A stretch of 64,000 nucleotides of DNA from Candidatus Defluviilinea gracilis (GCA_016716235.1 JADJWS010000002.1:434001-498000); one strand, 5' to 3'. Positions 47,738 to 56,906 are shown, numbered from the stretch's first letter. A program made the numbers and translations. Notes: generated by a model not told the origin, from the letters alone.

Positions 47738-48843
47738 AGGCGCATGTTCGCCCGCTTCGTTTGGTTGTGAAAGCCTTGTTGTTATTTGCGCTCGTCAATG
47801 TCGCGTATGCGGTGATACAACCGCCTGTTTCGCGCCTGTCCTTGTACAATGTGATATTTCCCGGTCGCATCCGCTTTCCTTTTGACGATGGCTCGAGTTT
47901 ATACACCGTTATGATCGACGATGCGGGCGCCATGCTGGCTTCTCATGAGGTTGCGCGTCCAAAACCGGAAGATGAGTACCGCGTGTTGTTGATCGGCGAC
48001 TCCTCGATTTGGGGCGAAATGCTTCCCCCGCAAGAATCGATTTCCGCACAGTGGAATATCTTAAACGACCAATGCAAAGGCAAGACGATCAAATTTTACA
48101 ATCTGGGGTATCCGCACCCCTCAGTGATCAAAGACCTGATCATTTTGGAGGAGTCGGTTGACTATGATCCCGACCTGATCGTTTGGTTCACCACCCTCAA
48201 TTCACTGATCCCGCGCCGCATCAGTGCGTTCATGGAAGCGAACCGCGAGGACGCATTGCGGATGATGGACGAGTACGATCTCGCCTTTCCTGAAAAAGAT
48301 GCCCTCGCGCAAATGAACCCATCCTTTTACGGACGGACTTTGATTGGACAGCGGTCGAATTTGAATCGTTGGTTCAAATTACAAATGCTCGGGTTTGTCT
48401 GGTCTGCCGATGGAACGGATCTTGATCTTCAATATGCGCCTGAAACCCTTGAGGAAAATTCGCCCGATGTTGAGTCTCATGTTTTATATCGGCAAATGGA
48501 ACCGACCGCCGATCTGCAAAAACTGATGGTGTTCGAAGCCTTTGCGGCAGGGCGGGAGATCGCTGGCTCCATTCCCATCCTGATTGTCAACGAACCCATG
48601 TTTATTGCAAGCGGAGAGAACAGCGATCTGCGGTACAACAAGGGCTATCCTCGCTGGGCGTACGACCAATACCGCGAAGCCATGCAGGCGGAAGCGATTC
48701 GCTCGCAATGGAATTATCTCGATTTATGGAATACAATTCCGCCCGAATATTTTTCAGACACCGCATTGCACCTCTCTGCGGAGGGGGAGCGCCTGCTGAT
48801 CGAGCAAGTGGATCCGCTGGCGCAGTCGCTCGTATGCAAATAA
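47734..48843 (+). CDS. Membrane-anchored SGNH-like acyltransfer protein (DltD-like role)
   Basis: A 369-aa protein with an N-terminal TM helix (about 9-28) and an extracytoplasmic SGNH-hydrolase-like domain: nucleophile region LLIGDSSIWGE (Ser90), NLGYPHPS as an oxyanion Gly/Asn block, and the C-terminal FSDTALHLSAEGERLL with His346 and Asp342. The Asp-His spacing is one residue longer than the usual DxxH. Such proteins (DltD, AlgJ/AlgX, PatB) hand acyl groups to the final polymer or hydrolyse them. ATG 47734 overlaps the MBOAT stop (ATGA), deciding the start over 47701. Confidence 0.85.
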   Translation: MKAHVRPLRLVVKALLLFALVNVAYAVIQPPVSRLSLYNVIFPGRIRFPFDDGSSLYTVMIDDAGAMLASHEVARPKPEDEYRVLLIGDSSIWGEMLPPQESISAQWNILNDQCKGKTIKFYNLGYPHPSVIKDLIILEESVDYDPDLIVWFTTLNSLIPRRISAFMEANREDALRMMDEYDLAFPEKDALAQMNPSFYGRTLIGQRSNLNRWFKLQMLGFVWSADGTDLDLQYAPETLEENSPDVESHVLYRQMEPTADLQKLMVFEAFAAGREIAGSIPILIVNEPMFIASGENSDLRYNKGYPRWAYDQYREAMQAEAIRSQWNYLDLWNTIPPEYFSDTALHLSAEGERLLIEQVDPLAQSLVCK

Positions 48844-48861
48844 ACTCAAAAAGGAAACGCT

Positions 48862-49110
48862 ATGCCTGAAACAATGATCCAACAAATCGGCTCGTATCTT
48901 GCCTCTCAAATCTTGAAACAACCCAACCGAACCATCACCGCCGACGAGCCGTTGATCTCCAGCGGCTTGATCGATTCGTTCAGCCTGATGGATGTCGCTT
49001 TGTATGTGGAAGACACCTTCGGCGTCCGCATCGAGGACACCGAACTGAACGCGGATACATTCGACACGCTGACTCAACTCGCCGCGCTCATCGACTCTCG
49101 CAAGAAATGA
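48862..49110 (+). CDS. Acyl carrier protein (DltC-like)
   Basis: An 82-aa four-helix carrier. Ser39 in GLIDSFSLMDV is the 4'-phosphopantetheine site. It is more like stand-alone DltC or specialised carriers than the fatty-acid AcpP (no DSLD). It should be loaded by the ligase next door and deliver acyl groups to the MBOAT. AAAGGAAACGC precedes the ATG; the stop overlaps the ligase start (ATGA). Confidence 0.92.
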   Translation: MPETMIQQIGSYLASQILKQPNRTITADEPLISSGLIDSFSLMDVALYVEDTFGVRIEDTELNADTFDTLTQLAALIDSRKK

Positions 49111-50792
49111 CGACCTTCCCCGAGCGGCTCAAAACGCTTCATTCGCGGACTTCGGACCGGGTCGCCCTCACCCTGCAATTTTCCAACGCCGACGATCTCT
49201 CGCTTACCGTGGATCAACTCCTCTGCGGCGCGAATTCCTACGCGCGCGCGTTGACCCTTGCAAAGATTCAGCCCGGCGAAGTGGTTGTTTTGATTCTCCA
49301 ACACGGCGAGGACTTGGTCTATGCTTTTTGGGGAACGATCCTGCACGGCGCGATTCCCTCCATCATGCCGTTTCTCACGGAGAAACTTTCTCCCGAACGT
49401 TATCGCGCGGACTTGTCTGCGCTGATCTCGGTCACTCAACCCACCGCGATTATCACGTATCCCGAATTTGAAGCGGAGGTGCGCGGCGCGTTACAAGAGG
49501 GGGATTCGGTCCGTGAAGTGATCGTCACCGATAAAGTTGATAAACAAATTGATTTGGAGTTCGACTCGCTGGCTGGTTTCCAGCGCAAGCCCGAAGATAT
49601 TGTTATCCTGCAACATTCCTCAGGGACAACAGGTTTGCAAAAAGGAGTCGCGCTTTCGCATCAGGCGGTCTTCAATCAATTGGACGCTTATGGCAAGGCG
49701 TTGAGTTTGAACGAGAATGATGTGGTTGTCTCATGGCTTCCGCTATATCACGACATGGGATTGATTGCGGGCTTCATCATGCCCATCCTCTCAGGGATTC
49801 ATCTCGTTCTGCAATCTCCATTCGACTGGGTGCGCGCACCGTACAAGCTGATGCAGTCTGTGACGAAATATCGCGGCACGCTTTCGTGGCTTCCAAACTT
49901 TGCGTACAACTTCTGCGCGCAAAAGATCCGCGAACGTCACCTTGAAGGCGTTGATTTATCGTCATGGCGTGTGGTCACCAATTGTTCAGAGCCAGTCCGC
50001 TGGGAGAGTCATCAGGCATTTTACGAAAAGTTCAAAAGTTATGGCTTGAAGCGCGAGGCGTTGCAAACATCGTACGCGATGGCGGAAAATGTCTTCGCGG
50101 TGACGCAAAGTCCGCTAGGGGGCGAACCAGCCGTCCTTGAGATCGAGCGAAAAGCGTTCATGTCGGAGCGCGTAGCCAAATTAACGACTGACGCCAATGC
50201 GCATGAACATCCAACTATGAAAATGATGTCGTCGGGGCGTCCGTTGGAAAATGTCAAAATCAAAGTGTTGGACGAGAATCGAAGCGAATTGCCCGAGCGC
50301 GTCATCGGCGAGGTTGCCTTGCAAAGCAACAGCATGTTGACGGGTTACTACCACCGCGAAGATGCGACGCAACAAGCTTTTCATGAGGGCTGGTATCTCA
50401 CAGGCGATTACGGATTTATCAGCGACGGTGAAGTATTTGTCTCAGGTCGTAAAAAAGATATGATCATCGTTGGCGGGAAGAATGTGTATCCGCAGGATTT
50501 GGAATCTTTGACCTATGAAGTGGCGGGAGTTCATGCGGGGCGTTCGGTGGCGTTTGGCATATTCGATGAGGAACAAGGCACCGAAGATGTTGTAATCATC
50601 GCCGAAGTGGATTCGGAAGACCCTGCCGAACAGCAAAAAGTGGCAGACGCGATTCGTTTGCATGTGACGAAAAATTCCGCCATTGCATTGCGCTATGTCA
50701 AAGTGGTTGACCCGAAGTGGATTCTGAAAACATCCAGCGGTAAAACAGCGCGTTCGGCGAATAAAGAGAAATTTTTGAAAGAATTGAATTAA
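49107..50792 (+). CDS. Acyl-AMP ligase (fatty-acyl-AMP-ligase-like) loading the carrier
   Basis: A 561-aa ANL-superfamily adenylating enzyme: P-loop SSGTTGLQKG (171-180), SWLPLYHDMGLI (209-220), a motif typical of FAAL/long-chain ligases, TNCSEPVRWES, YLTGDYGF and SGRKKDMIIVGGKNVYPQDLE, and the catalytic Lys546 in SSGKTARS. This pattern is nearer to FAAL than to the D-alanine ligase DltA, suggesting a carboxylic or fatty acid rather than D-Ala. Overlap with the ACP gene supports direct carrier loading. A terminator follows. Confidence 0.88.
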   Translation: MTTFPERLKTLHSRTSDRVALTLQFSNADDLSLTVDQLLCGANSYARALTLAKIQPGEVVVLILQHGEDLVYAFWGTILHGAIPSIMPFLTEKLSPERYRADLSALISVTQPTAIITYPEFEAEVRGALQEGDSVREVIVTDKVDKQIDLEFDSLAGFQRKPEDIVILQHSSGTTGLQKGVALSHQAVFNQLDAYGKALSLNENDVVVSWLPLYHDMGLIAGFIMPILSGIHLVLQSPFDWVRAPYKLMQSVTKYRGTLSWLPNFAYNFCAQKIRERHLEGVDLSSWRVVTNCSEPVRWESHQAFYEKFKSYGLKREALQTSYAMAENVFAVTQSPLGGEPAVLEIERKAFMSERVAKLTTDANAHEHPTMKMMSSGRPLENVKIKVLDENRSELPERVIGEVALQSNSMLTGYYHREDATQQAFHEGWYLTGDYGFISDGEVFVSGRKKDMIIVGGKNVYPQDLESLTYEVAGVHAGRSVAFGIFDEEQGTEDVVIIAEVDSEDPAEQQKVADAIRLHVTKNSAIALRYVKVVDPKWILKTSSGKTARSANKEKFLKELN

Positions 50793-50794
50793 AT

Positions 50795-50825
50795 AAAAAC
50801 TTCCGATAGATTATCGGAAGTTTTT
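50795..50825. terminator. Bidirectional intrinsic terminator after the acylation operon
   Basis: Stem AAAAACTTCCGATA / TATCGGAAGTTTTT with loop GAT, flanked by A and T runs, between convergent genes. Confidence 0.88.
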
Positions 50826-50829
50826 ATTT

Positions 50830-51237
50830 TTAGTATTCTACTGTGCGCTTCAAAGATTTTGCGCTTTTTACCCAAGTCTTCACTTGGCTAAGGCTGGGCA
50901 ATTGACGAACCAATCGCTTCTTACCCGAGTTTGCTTTTTCAAATGCGGCTACCAACGATTCGGGTTTTCGCTTGCCCAGTTCGACAACGGTATCAACGCC
51001 GACCGCTTCGAGCAGATCGGAAAATTGCGAGCCAATACCTTTGACGCGAAATAGATCGGCGCGGTTGACCCATTCAAGGATCGTCTTCGTGCTAAAGCCT
51101 GTGGCTTTGGCAAGTTCCAAGCGACCCTTGCGAGTGCCGCCCATTTGTAATAATCCACTGATTCCTCGCACGCCCGCTTTATTTAATTTTGCGGCATACG
51201 ATGCGCCAATCCCTTCAATTTCTTTTAAAGTCGTCAT
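50830..51237 (-). CDS. DUF4332 helix-hairpin-helix protein
   Basis: A 135-aa protein with two HhH-like modules: LKEIEGIGASYAAKLNKAGVRGI (about 4-26) and LFRVKGIGSQFSDLLEAVGVDTV (about 62-84), as in DUF4332 proteins, which may bind DNA non-specifically. The C-terminus is basic (KTWVKSAKSLKRT). ATG 51237 has an AAAGGAG site; the longer frame has none. Orphan; role unknown. Confidence 0.8.
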   Translation of the reverse strand: MTTLKEIEGIGASYAAKLNKAGVRGISGLLQMGGTRKGRLELAKATGFSTKTILEWVNRADLFRVKGIGSQFSDLLEAVGVDTVVELGKRKPESLVAAFEKANSGKKRLVRQLPSLSQVKTWVKSAKSLKRTVEY

Positions 51238-51516
51238 TACAGTTTCTCCTTTACGATTAACTATACTGTATATTTGTTGAAACATATAAATATAACATTA
51301 GAAATTTATACCGATACAATTTGCGATTATGTTCATTGAACTACTTTAGATACTCAAATCTTTTAGGGGACAGATGATATATTCTGCCAACAAAGAATTT
51401 TTTCAGCGGGAACTTGAAGAGGAAAAATCTTAACCGCTAAGAACGCAAGGAGCGCTAACAGATATTCACGGTAAAACAATAAAAAACAGCCAAGTGATGA
51501 CTTGGCTGTTTGTGTT
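51238..51516. other. 279-bp gap with a terminator and degraded repeat
   Basis: AT-rich near 51260-51320 (promoter region of the DUF4332 gene). At 51430-51460 is AACCGCTAAGAACGCAAGG, a common degenerate intergenic repeat type. At 51484-51511 a stem AAACAGCCAAGT/ACTTGGCTGTTT terminates the S1 gene on the minus strand. No ORF is convincing. Confidence 0.55.
51484..51511 (-). terminator. Terminator after the S1-domain gene
   Basis: AAACAGCCAAGT / ACTTGGCTGTTT stem with GATG loop; on the minus strand it is followed by a run of T, 6 nt after the stop. Confidence 0.75.
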
Positions 51517-52284
51517 CTATCCGCCAGTGGGGAGGCGCTTCTCAAGCGTGCGGTTGAGAATTTCTTCCCGTTCGTCCGAAATGCCAGACTTCGCCCGCTT
51601 CACCCTGAAGGCTTTTTCCGCATTCGCCCTGCTCATCGCTTCCTGCCAGGCGACCTGCATCCCCGTCAATTCGGGTTCTTTCGGCTCCTCGGGTTCAACG
51701 GCTTCCATCATTTCTTTTTTCGCATGACGCTTGCCATGTCCCTTTTTCTCTTCTTTTGCAGGCTTGAATTCTTCGATCACGGGCTCGAGCGCTTTGATGC
51801 TGAGTTTGATCTGCTTCTTCTTGCGGTCCACATTCAGGATCTTCGCTTCAACTTCATCGCCCTCTTTGACCACTTCGCTCGGTGACTTTACGTAACCATG
51901 CGTCAACTCGCTCACGTGGATCATCGCGGGACGTTCCGCGCCGATCTCGACGAACGCGCCGTAGGTTTCGAGTCGAATCACTTTACCTTTCACGGTCATC
52001 TCGGGCTCGAGGTCTTTCCAATCGTACGCGAGCGGTTCGATCATCGTCAATTCGATGCGATCTTTTTTCACGCGGCGCACCCACACGTCAACCGCTTGTC
52101 CTTCCTTCACGACATCGTCCACTTTGTTCACCGAGTCTTTGCTCAATTGTGAAATGTGAAGAACGCCTGGGATGTTTTGTCCAACATCCACGAGCGCGCC
52201 TGCGAGTGTGGTCTTCAAAATTTTTCCGCTGAGTTTTGTTTTGGGTTCAAGCGCCGCGGTGGGCGCGAGGTCTGGTGTTGTCAT
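51517..52284 (-). CDS. S1 RNA-binding domain protein (short ribosomal S1-like)
   Basis: A 255-aa protein with two S1 domains: about 15-80 (KLSGKILKTTLAGALVDVG, GVLHISQL) and about 95-165 (TVKGKVIRLETYGAFVEIG, AMIHVSELTHGY). A charged linker follows with KKGHGKRHAKKEM and EEPKEPEL. Full S1 has four to six repeats; this short form could be an rpsA homologue or a regulatory RNA-binding protein. The tail (RANAEKAFRVKRAKSGISDE) is unassigned. It is monocistronic with a terminator. Confidence 0.88.
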   Translation of the reverse strand: MTTPDLAPTAALEPKTKLSGKILKTTLAGALVDVGQNIPGVLHISQLSKDSVNKVDDVVKEGQAVDVWVRRVKKDRIELTMIEPLAYDWKDLEPEMTVKGKVIRLETYGAFVEIGAERPAMIHVSELTHGYVKSPSEVVKEGDEVEAKILNVDRKKKQIKLSIKALEPVIEEFKPAKEEKKGHGKRHAKKEMMEAVEPEEPKEPELTGMQVAWQEAMSRANAEKAFRVKRAKSGISDEREEILNRTLEKRLPTGG

Positions 52285-52496
52285 TTTTTGCTCCTGTTAT
52301 CAAATCGTTGCGAAAAAGCATTATATCTTCCGCGTAAGTTTGCGTCAATGTGAAATTTAGTACATTTTCAGATTATCGAAGCGGATTCTGCTGGGGCTGA
52401 GAAAAAAGTTGACAAGCCGAATCAGCCTCACCCGTCGGATGAAGCGGGCGCGTCCTCCGCAGGGGATGCCTGATTCAGTCACCCCATCCTTTTCTA

Positions 52497-52591
52497 AACC
52501 TGACAGGTTTTTTGTGACTCGAGGCGGTTGTGGCGCAAACGAATCCGAAGAATCTTGACGAAGCGAGCCGATCGAAAACCTGTCAGGTTTT
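52497..52591. repeat. AACCTGACAGGTTTT paired repeat
   Basis: AAACCTGACAGGTTTTTT at 52497-52514 and AAAACCTGTCAGGTTTT at 52575-52591, 60 bp apart, each itself palindromic. In a 387-bp gap (52285-52671) that otherwise holds only the Lrp promoter area (CATAAT near 52624) and no ORF. Confidence 0.6.
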
Positions 52592-52671
52592 AATTTGTAC
52601 TTGACGCCTTTCGACCCATCGGGCATAATTCGGCGAATTCCAGCCCTTTTCGGAAGCGAAAAATATTAGCC

Positions 52672-53166
52672 ATGTATGAATTCGACAAAATAGACGTGAA
52701 GATCGTCAATCTGCTCTTGGAAGACGGGCGTATGTCTGCGTCGGAGTTGGCGCGGCGTATCGGCGACATTTCGGAGCGGGCGATCCGCTACCGCATCGAG
52801 CGGATGATCGACGACGATGTGATCCGCATCAGCGCGGTGATTCGACCTGAGGCGTTTGGCTTGACCATCAAGGCGGACGTGTGGCTTGAAGTCGAATCGG
52901 ATCTGATCCTGGAAGTGGCGAAGAAAATGGCGGAGTTCGAAAATGTGACGTACGTGGCGTGCGCGATCGGGCAAAACGACATCAGTATTCAAGTGGTGGC
53001 GAAAGACACGGCGGAAATTTATCACTTCGTGACCGAGGTGGTTCGCAAAGTGCGCGGCGTGCGCAAGACGACCACGTCCATTGTGCCGCTGGTGTTGAAG
53101 GATGTGTATCAATGGCGCGTGCCTGAGCGTATTTCGCAAGAGTTGGATGAGAAGCAGGCGATTTAG
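52672..53166 (+). CDS. Lrp/AsnC family transcriptional regulator
   Basis: A 164-aa regulator: N-terminal winged helix (DKIDVKIVNLLLEDGRMSASELARRIGDISERAIRYRIERM) and C-terminal RAM/AsnC effector-binding domain (about 70-150; DVWLEVESDLILEVAKKM, GQNDISIQVVAKD). The family senses amino acids and forms octamers. It is first in the amine-use cluster and in the same direction as the aminotransferases, so it is the likely local regulator, with an amine or amino acid as effector. Confidence 0.9.
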   Translation: MYEFDKIDVKIVNLLLEDGRMSASELARRIGDISERAIRYRIERMIDDDVIRISAVIRPEAFGLTIKADVWLEVESDLILEVAKKMAEFENVTYVACAIGQNDISIQVVAKDTAEIYHFVTEVVRKVRGVRKTTTSIVPLVLKDVYQWRVPERISQELDEKQAI

Positions 53167-53359
53167 TCTTTACCACGAAGGACACTAAGATCACAAAGGT
53201 TTATCGGTTGAACGATTCAATCGCATTCCATCGGCGAAGTTATGAAAAAGTAAAGGATGAAGGATTGGTTGAGTAGCGGTCAACTCGTTCGTGGGCGTGG
53301 ATAGTCTTCATCGTTCCTGACGGGTCGCCTTTACTACAAATCTATTCGGAGGAAAATTC
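53167..53359. other. 193-bp gap with a partial repeat
   Basis: Starts with TTTACCACGAAGGACACTAAG, a degenerate widespread intergenic repeat, and holds a truncated copy of the paired repeat arm (TTGGTTGAGTAGCGG, 53265-53280) without its partner. A GGAGGAAAA ribosome site precedes the aminotransferase ATG. Confidence 0.5.
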
Positions 53360-54658
53360 ATGTTCGGTGCAAAGACGCAATCGTTACAGAAACGCGCGAT
53401 GGAAGTTTTACCGCTGGGGGTGAATTCTAATTTTCGTTTTTGGGGGGAGGGGATCACGCCGTATGTTGAAAAAGCAAAAGGGGCATATTTGTGGGATGTG
53501 GATGGAAAGAAATATATTGATTATCGCATGGCGTTCGGTCCGATCATTTTGGGACATTCGTTTGACGAGGTTGACCAAAAAGTAATTGAAGAAATAAAAA
53601 ATGGATTGTTGTTCGCCATGACGAGCGAACTCGAAGTCGCCGTTGCGGAGATGATCACCGAGATGGCTCCCGCAGTCGAGATGGTTCGCCTCGCGTGTTC
53701 TGGTACCGAAGCGACGATGCACGCGATCCGCGTCGCGCGAGCGTACACAGGACGCGACATCATTCTGAAATTCGAGGGCAACTACCACGGAATGCACGAT
53801 CACGCGCTGTGGTCAACGTACGCGCCTGTGGATGCGTATGGAAATTCTCGCAGTCCGATTCCCGTGCCTGGTTCATCGGGCATTCCGAAATCCATGCGCG
53901 AATTTATCATCACGCTTCCATTCAATGACTTCGAGGGTTTCGAGCGCGTGATGAAATCTTACGGCGAGCAAATCGCGGCGGTCATCACCGAGCCGTGTCA
54001 GGGAAATTGCGCGGCGATTAATCCGCAGGATGGATTCCTGCAACTTATCCGCCAGAAGACTGAAGAGTATGGCTGTGTCTTTATTCTCGATGAAGTGAAG
54101 ACAGGCTTCCGCATTGCGAACGGGGGAGCGCAAGAGTATTACGGAATCAAACCTGATTTAGCGACATACGCGAAAGCGTTGGGAAATGGCTATCCCGCCG
54201 CAGCGTTTGGCGGGAAAAAGGAGATCATGTCCATCATTGGGCATGGAGTGGCGATCGGCGGGACGTACACAAATAACAAACCAGGTATCGCGGGCGCGTA
54301 TGCGACGTTGAGTCTTCTGAAATCGAAACCGATTCTGAAATCCATAGCCCAGCGCGGACAGCGACTCATGGACGGGTTGAAAGATATCTTTGAAGAGAAC
54401 GATATTCCCGTTGTGATGACGGGCTATCCCGCGATGTTCTCATTCTCGTTGAACATTGATGAAGTGAAAAGTCAACGCGATTGGGCGAAGAGTGACCACA
54501 ATCTCTACCTTGAACTTGTCGAAAAAGCCATCGAACGCGGAGTCATGCCTGACCACGATGCGCGCGAGCCGTGGTTTATGTGTTACGAACATTCGGATGC
54601 GGATGTCGATGAGACGTTGAATGTGTATGCAGAGATTGTCAAAGAGGTCAAAAGTTAG
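53360..54658 (+). CDS. Class III aminotransferase (glutamate-1-semialdehyde-aminomutase-like)
   Basis: A 432-aa PLP enzyme. It starts like GSA aminomutases (SLQKRAMEVLPLGVNSNFRFW), has CSGTEATMHAIRVARAYTG and FILDEVKTGF, and Lys272 of TYAKALGNGYP as the Schiff-base residue. hemL proper would sit with haem genes; here the neighbours are amine transaminases and an Lrp regulator, so a catabolic amino-group transfer on an amino acid or amine is more likely. The exact substrate cannot be read from sequence. Confidence 0.85.
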   Translation: MFGAKTQSLQKRAMEVLPLGVNSNFRFWGEGITPYVEKAKGAYLWDVDGKKYIDYRMAFGPIILGHSFDEVDQKVIEEIKNGLLFAMTSELEVAVAEMITEMAPAVEMVRLACSGTEATMHAIRVARAYTGRDIILKFEGNYHGMHDHALWSTYAPVDAYGNSRSPIPVPGSSGIPKSMREFIITLPFNDFEGFERVMKSYGEQIAAVITEPCQGNCAAINPQDGFLQLIRQKTEEYGCVFILDEVKTGFRIANGGAQEYYGIKPDLATYAKALGNGYPAAAFGGKKEIMSIIGHGVAIGGTYTNNKPGIAGAYATLSLLKSKPILKSIAQRGQRLMDGLKDIFEENDIPVVMTGYPAMFSFSLNIDEVKSQRDWAKSDHNLYLELVEKAIERGVMPDHDAREPWFMCYEHSDADVDETLNVYAEIVKEVKS

Positions 54659-54675
54659 CAGGTCGAAGGTCGAAG

Positions 54676-54724
54676 GTTGAAGGTCAAATTCAACAATGAC
54701 CTGTGACCTTTGACCTTCAACTTT
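54676..54724. repeat. GTTGAAGGTCAAA inverted repeat
   Basis: GGTTGAAGGTCAAA and TTTGACCTTCAACTTT form arms around a short loop, preceded by a GTCGAAGGTCGAAG direct repeat, in the gap between two aminotransferase genes. No gene. Confidence 0.5.
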
Positions 54725-54740
54725 AAACAAGGAAATCAAT

Positions 54741-56069
54741 ATGCCAAACAAACTTTCTTCAAAAGAAATCATTGACCTCAACAAGGAATACACCTTCTTC
54801 TCCTGGTCCGTGCAGGGACAAGTGAATCCCATCCCTGTGACCAAAGCCGAAGGCGTGTACTTCTGGGACGCGGACGATAAACGCTATCTCGATTTTTCGT
54901 CGCAGTTGATGAACACGAATATCGGGCATCAACATCCCAAAGTCGTCAAAGCGATTCAAGATCAAGCCGCGAAGTTGACGTTTGTCCATCCAGGCAACGC
55001 CACGGAAGCGCGTGGATTACTCGGCAAGAAAATATCTGAAGTGACGCCAGGCGATCTGAAGAAAACCTTCTTCACGCTCGGCGGCGCGGAAGCAAACGAG
55101 AACGCCATCAAGATCGCGCGTTTTTATACGGGGCGACACAAAATATTGGCGCGGTATCGTTCCTATCACGGCGCGACGCACGGCTCCATCGCGTTGACTG
55201 GCGATTACCGTCGCCTCGCCGTCGAACCCGTCATGCCAGGCGGAGTCCACTTCCTTGATCCGTTCTGCTATCGCTGTCCATTTGGGCAGAAACCTGAGTC
55301 GTGCAAGCGGGAGTGTATCTCGCATCTCGAAGAGGTGATCAAGTACGAAGGTCCCGACAAGATCGCCGCCATCATCATGGAGGGCGTGGTCGGCTCGAAC
55401 GGACTCATCATCCCGCCCGATGATTATTGGCCCCGCGTGCGTGAGATCTGCGATAAGTACAGCATCCTCTTGATCTCCGACGAAGTCATGAGCGGATGGG
55501 GTCGCACGGGCAAATGGTTCGCCGTCGACAACTGGAACGTCGTCCCTGACATCATCACCACAGCGAAAGGCATCACCAGCGGATACGCTCCGCTCGGCGC
55601 GGTGATTGTCTCTGAGAAAATTGCCAAGTTCTTCGACGACAAATATCTGTATGCAGGTCTGACCTACAGCGCACATGCACTTTCTTGTGCAACCGCGTTA
55701 GCAACAATTGAAGTCTACGAAGAAGACAAACTCATCGAAAACGCCGCCTTGCTCGGAAAATATCTCGGCGAAGCGTTGGAAGATATCAAAGCGAGACACG
55801 TCTCCGTTGGCGATGTTCGTTACATCGGCTTATTTTCCACGATTGAGTTGGTGACTAACCGCGAGACAAAAGAAAGTTTCTCGCCCGCCGTCATGGCGGA
55901 GGTGGGAAAAGTTCTGCGCCAAAATGGACTGTTCACCTTCATCATGGCGAACAACATGGGAAGTATGGTCTTCGTTGTTCCGCCGTTGTGTATCACGCAG
56001 GAACAAATTGACGAAGGGCTTGCCATCGTGGAGAAGGGGTTGGAAGTGGCGGATGGGCAGGTAGAGTAA
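54741..56069 (+). CDS. Class III aminotransferase (omega-amino acid/diamine type)
   Basis: A 442-aa PLP-dependent enzyme of the taurine/beta-alanine:pyruvate aminotransferase group. It has TLGGAEANENAIKIARFYTGR, SYHGATHGSI, LISDEVMSGWGRTGKWFA and Lys276 in TTAKGITSGYAPLG. It carries a Cys-rich insert (CYRCPFGQKPESCKREC, about 176-192). In context it would transfer the amino group of an omega-amino acid or amine (for example beta-alanine or GABA) to pyruvate or a similar acceptor. AAGGAAAT precedes the ATG. Confidence 0.85.
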   Translation: MPNKLSSKEIIDLNKEYTFFSWSVQGQVNPIPVTKAEGVYFWDADDKRYLDFSSQLMNTNIGHQHPKVVKAIQDQAAKLTFVHPGNATEARGLLGKKISEVTPGDLKKTFFTLGGAEANENAIKIARFYTGRHKILARYRSYHGATHGSIALTGDYRRLAVEPVMPGGVHFLDPFCYRCPFGQKPESCKRECISHLEEVIKYEGPDKIAAIIMEGVVGSNGLIIPPDDYWPRVREICDKYSILLISDEVMSGWGRTGKWFAVDNWNVVPDIITTAKGITSGYAPLGAVIVSEKIAKFFDDKYLYAGLTYSAHALSCATALATIEVYEEDKLIENAALLGKYLGEALEDIKARHVSVGDVRYIGLFSTIELVTNRETKESFSPAVMAEVGKVLRQNGLFTFIMANNMGSMVFVVPPLCITQEQIDEGLAIVEKGLEVADGQVE

Positions 56070-56099
56070 GGCTATAAATTAAGGCAATGGAGCAAAATC

Positions 56100-56858
56100 A
56101 TGAATGATTCCCAAGATCGTGACCAAATGTCAAAACCTGAATTAATTGCTTTATTGATTGCTCTTGGTCAATGGTTATTGCCGAATCTTAGTTGGGTCGC
56201 AATAATTACTGTTGTTTTGCTGATAATAATTGGAGTTTACGGGTTTGGTAACAACCGTAAAAATGAAACAAATTTAGAACCAAGTTCGTGGACTACAATT
56301 TTTACTACGGCTTCACTGTCAGCAAGAAGACTTGTAGACAATGTAATTAATTTTTTTACACCATCTGCCACTACACGTCCTTATCCACAACAAGAGTTAC
56401 GTGGTGGCAGATTGTCTCAATTTCCTTTAGCTATCTTTTTAATTTTTTGGGGAGTTACATGGAATAAGTACCTTTACGGCGATTTTTATGACTATAGGCT
56501 TTTAATATTGCCAATTGCATTGTTAGTAATTCTTGTTACTATAAAAAAACAGGCGTTTGTTTCTAATAGGTACTTTCGGTTTTTCTTTGTTGTATCTCTA
56601 TTTCCAACAGTCACTTTTAGCAATGATATTCTGGTGTATTCACCAATTGTTGCAGGTTTGATTCTGGTTTATTTCACTTTGTTTTTTGATGATAGAAAGA
56701 CCTTTAATGCTCCAGTGACTTCGTGGTTTTTAGCAATACACATATTAACTATATGTATTGTTTATATTTTGAAACTCAATAATTTTTTCGATCTACTATT
56801 TTTGATGCCCTTTGTTACGGGCTTAGGAACGGCGTTTATGTTTTACAAAAGAATGTAG
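56100..56858 (+). CDS. AT-rich multi-pass membrane protein of unknown function
   Basis: A 252-aa protein with about six TM helices (near 16-50, 105-125, 135-150, 160-180, 185-200, 212-245). Its base composition is far more AT-rich than all neighbours and its codons are unlike theirs, so it is probably a recent arrival within the amine cluster. No family, no conserved residues. It starts 30 bp after the aminotransferase. The frame is intact and has a signal-free start with AATGG AGCAAA; function cannot be given. Confidence 0.65.
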   Translation: MNDSQDRDQMSKPELIALLIALGQWLLPNLSWVAIITVVLLIIIGVYGFGNNRKNETNLEPSSWTTIFTTASLSARRLVDNVINFFTPSATTRPYPQQELRGGRLSQFPLAIFLIFWGVTWNKYLYGDFYDYRLLILPIALLVILVTIKKQAFVSNRYFRFFFVVSLFPTVTFSNDILVYSPIVAGLILVYFTLFFDDRKTFNAPVTSWFLAIHILTICIVYILKLNNFFDLLFLMPFVTGLGTAFMFYKRM

Positions 56859-56906
56859 ATGTCAAATTTCTTGTCTGCAATCTCTAATCCTTTACCTAGG
56901 TGAAAC

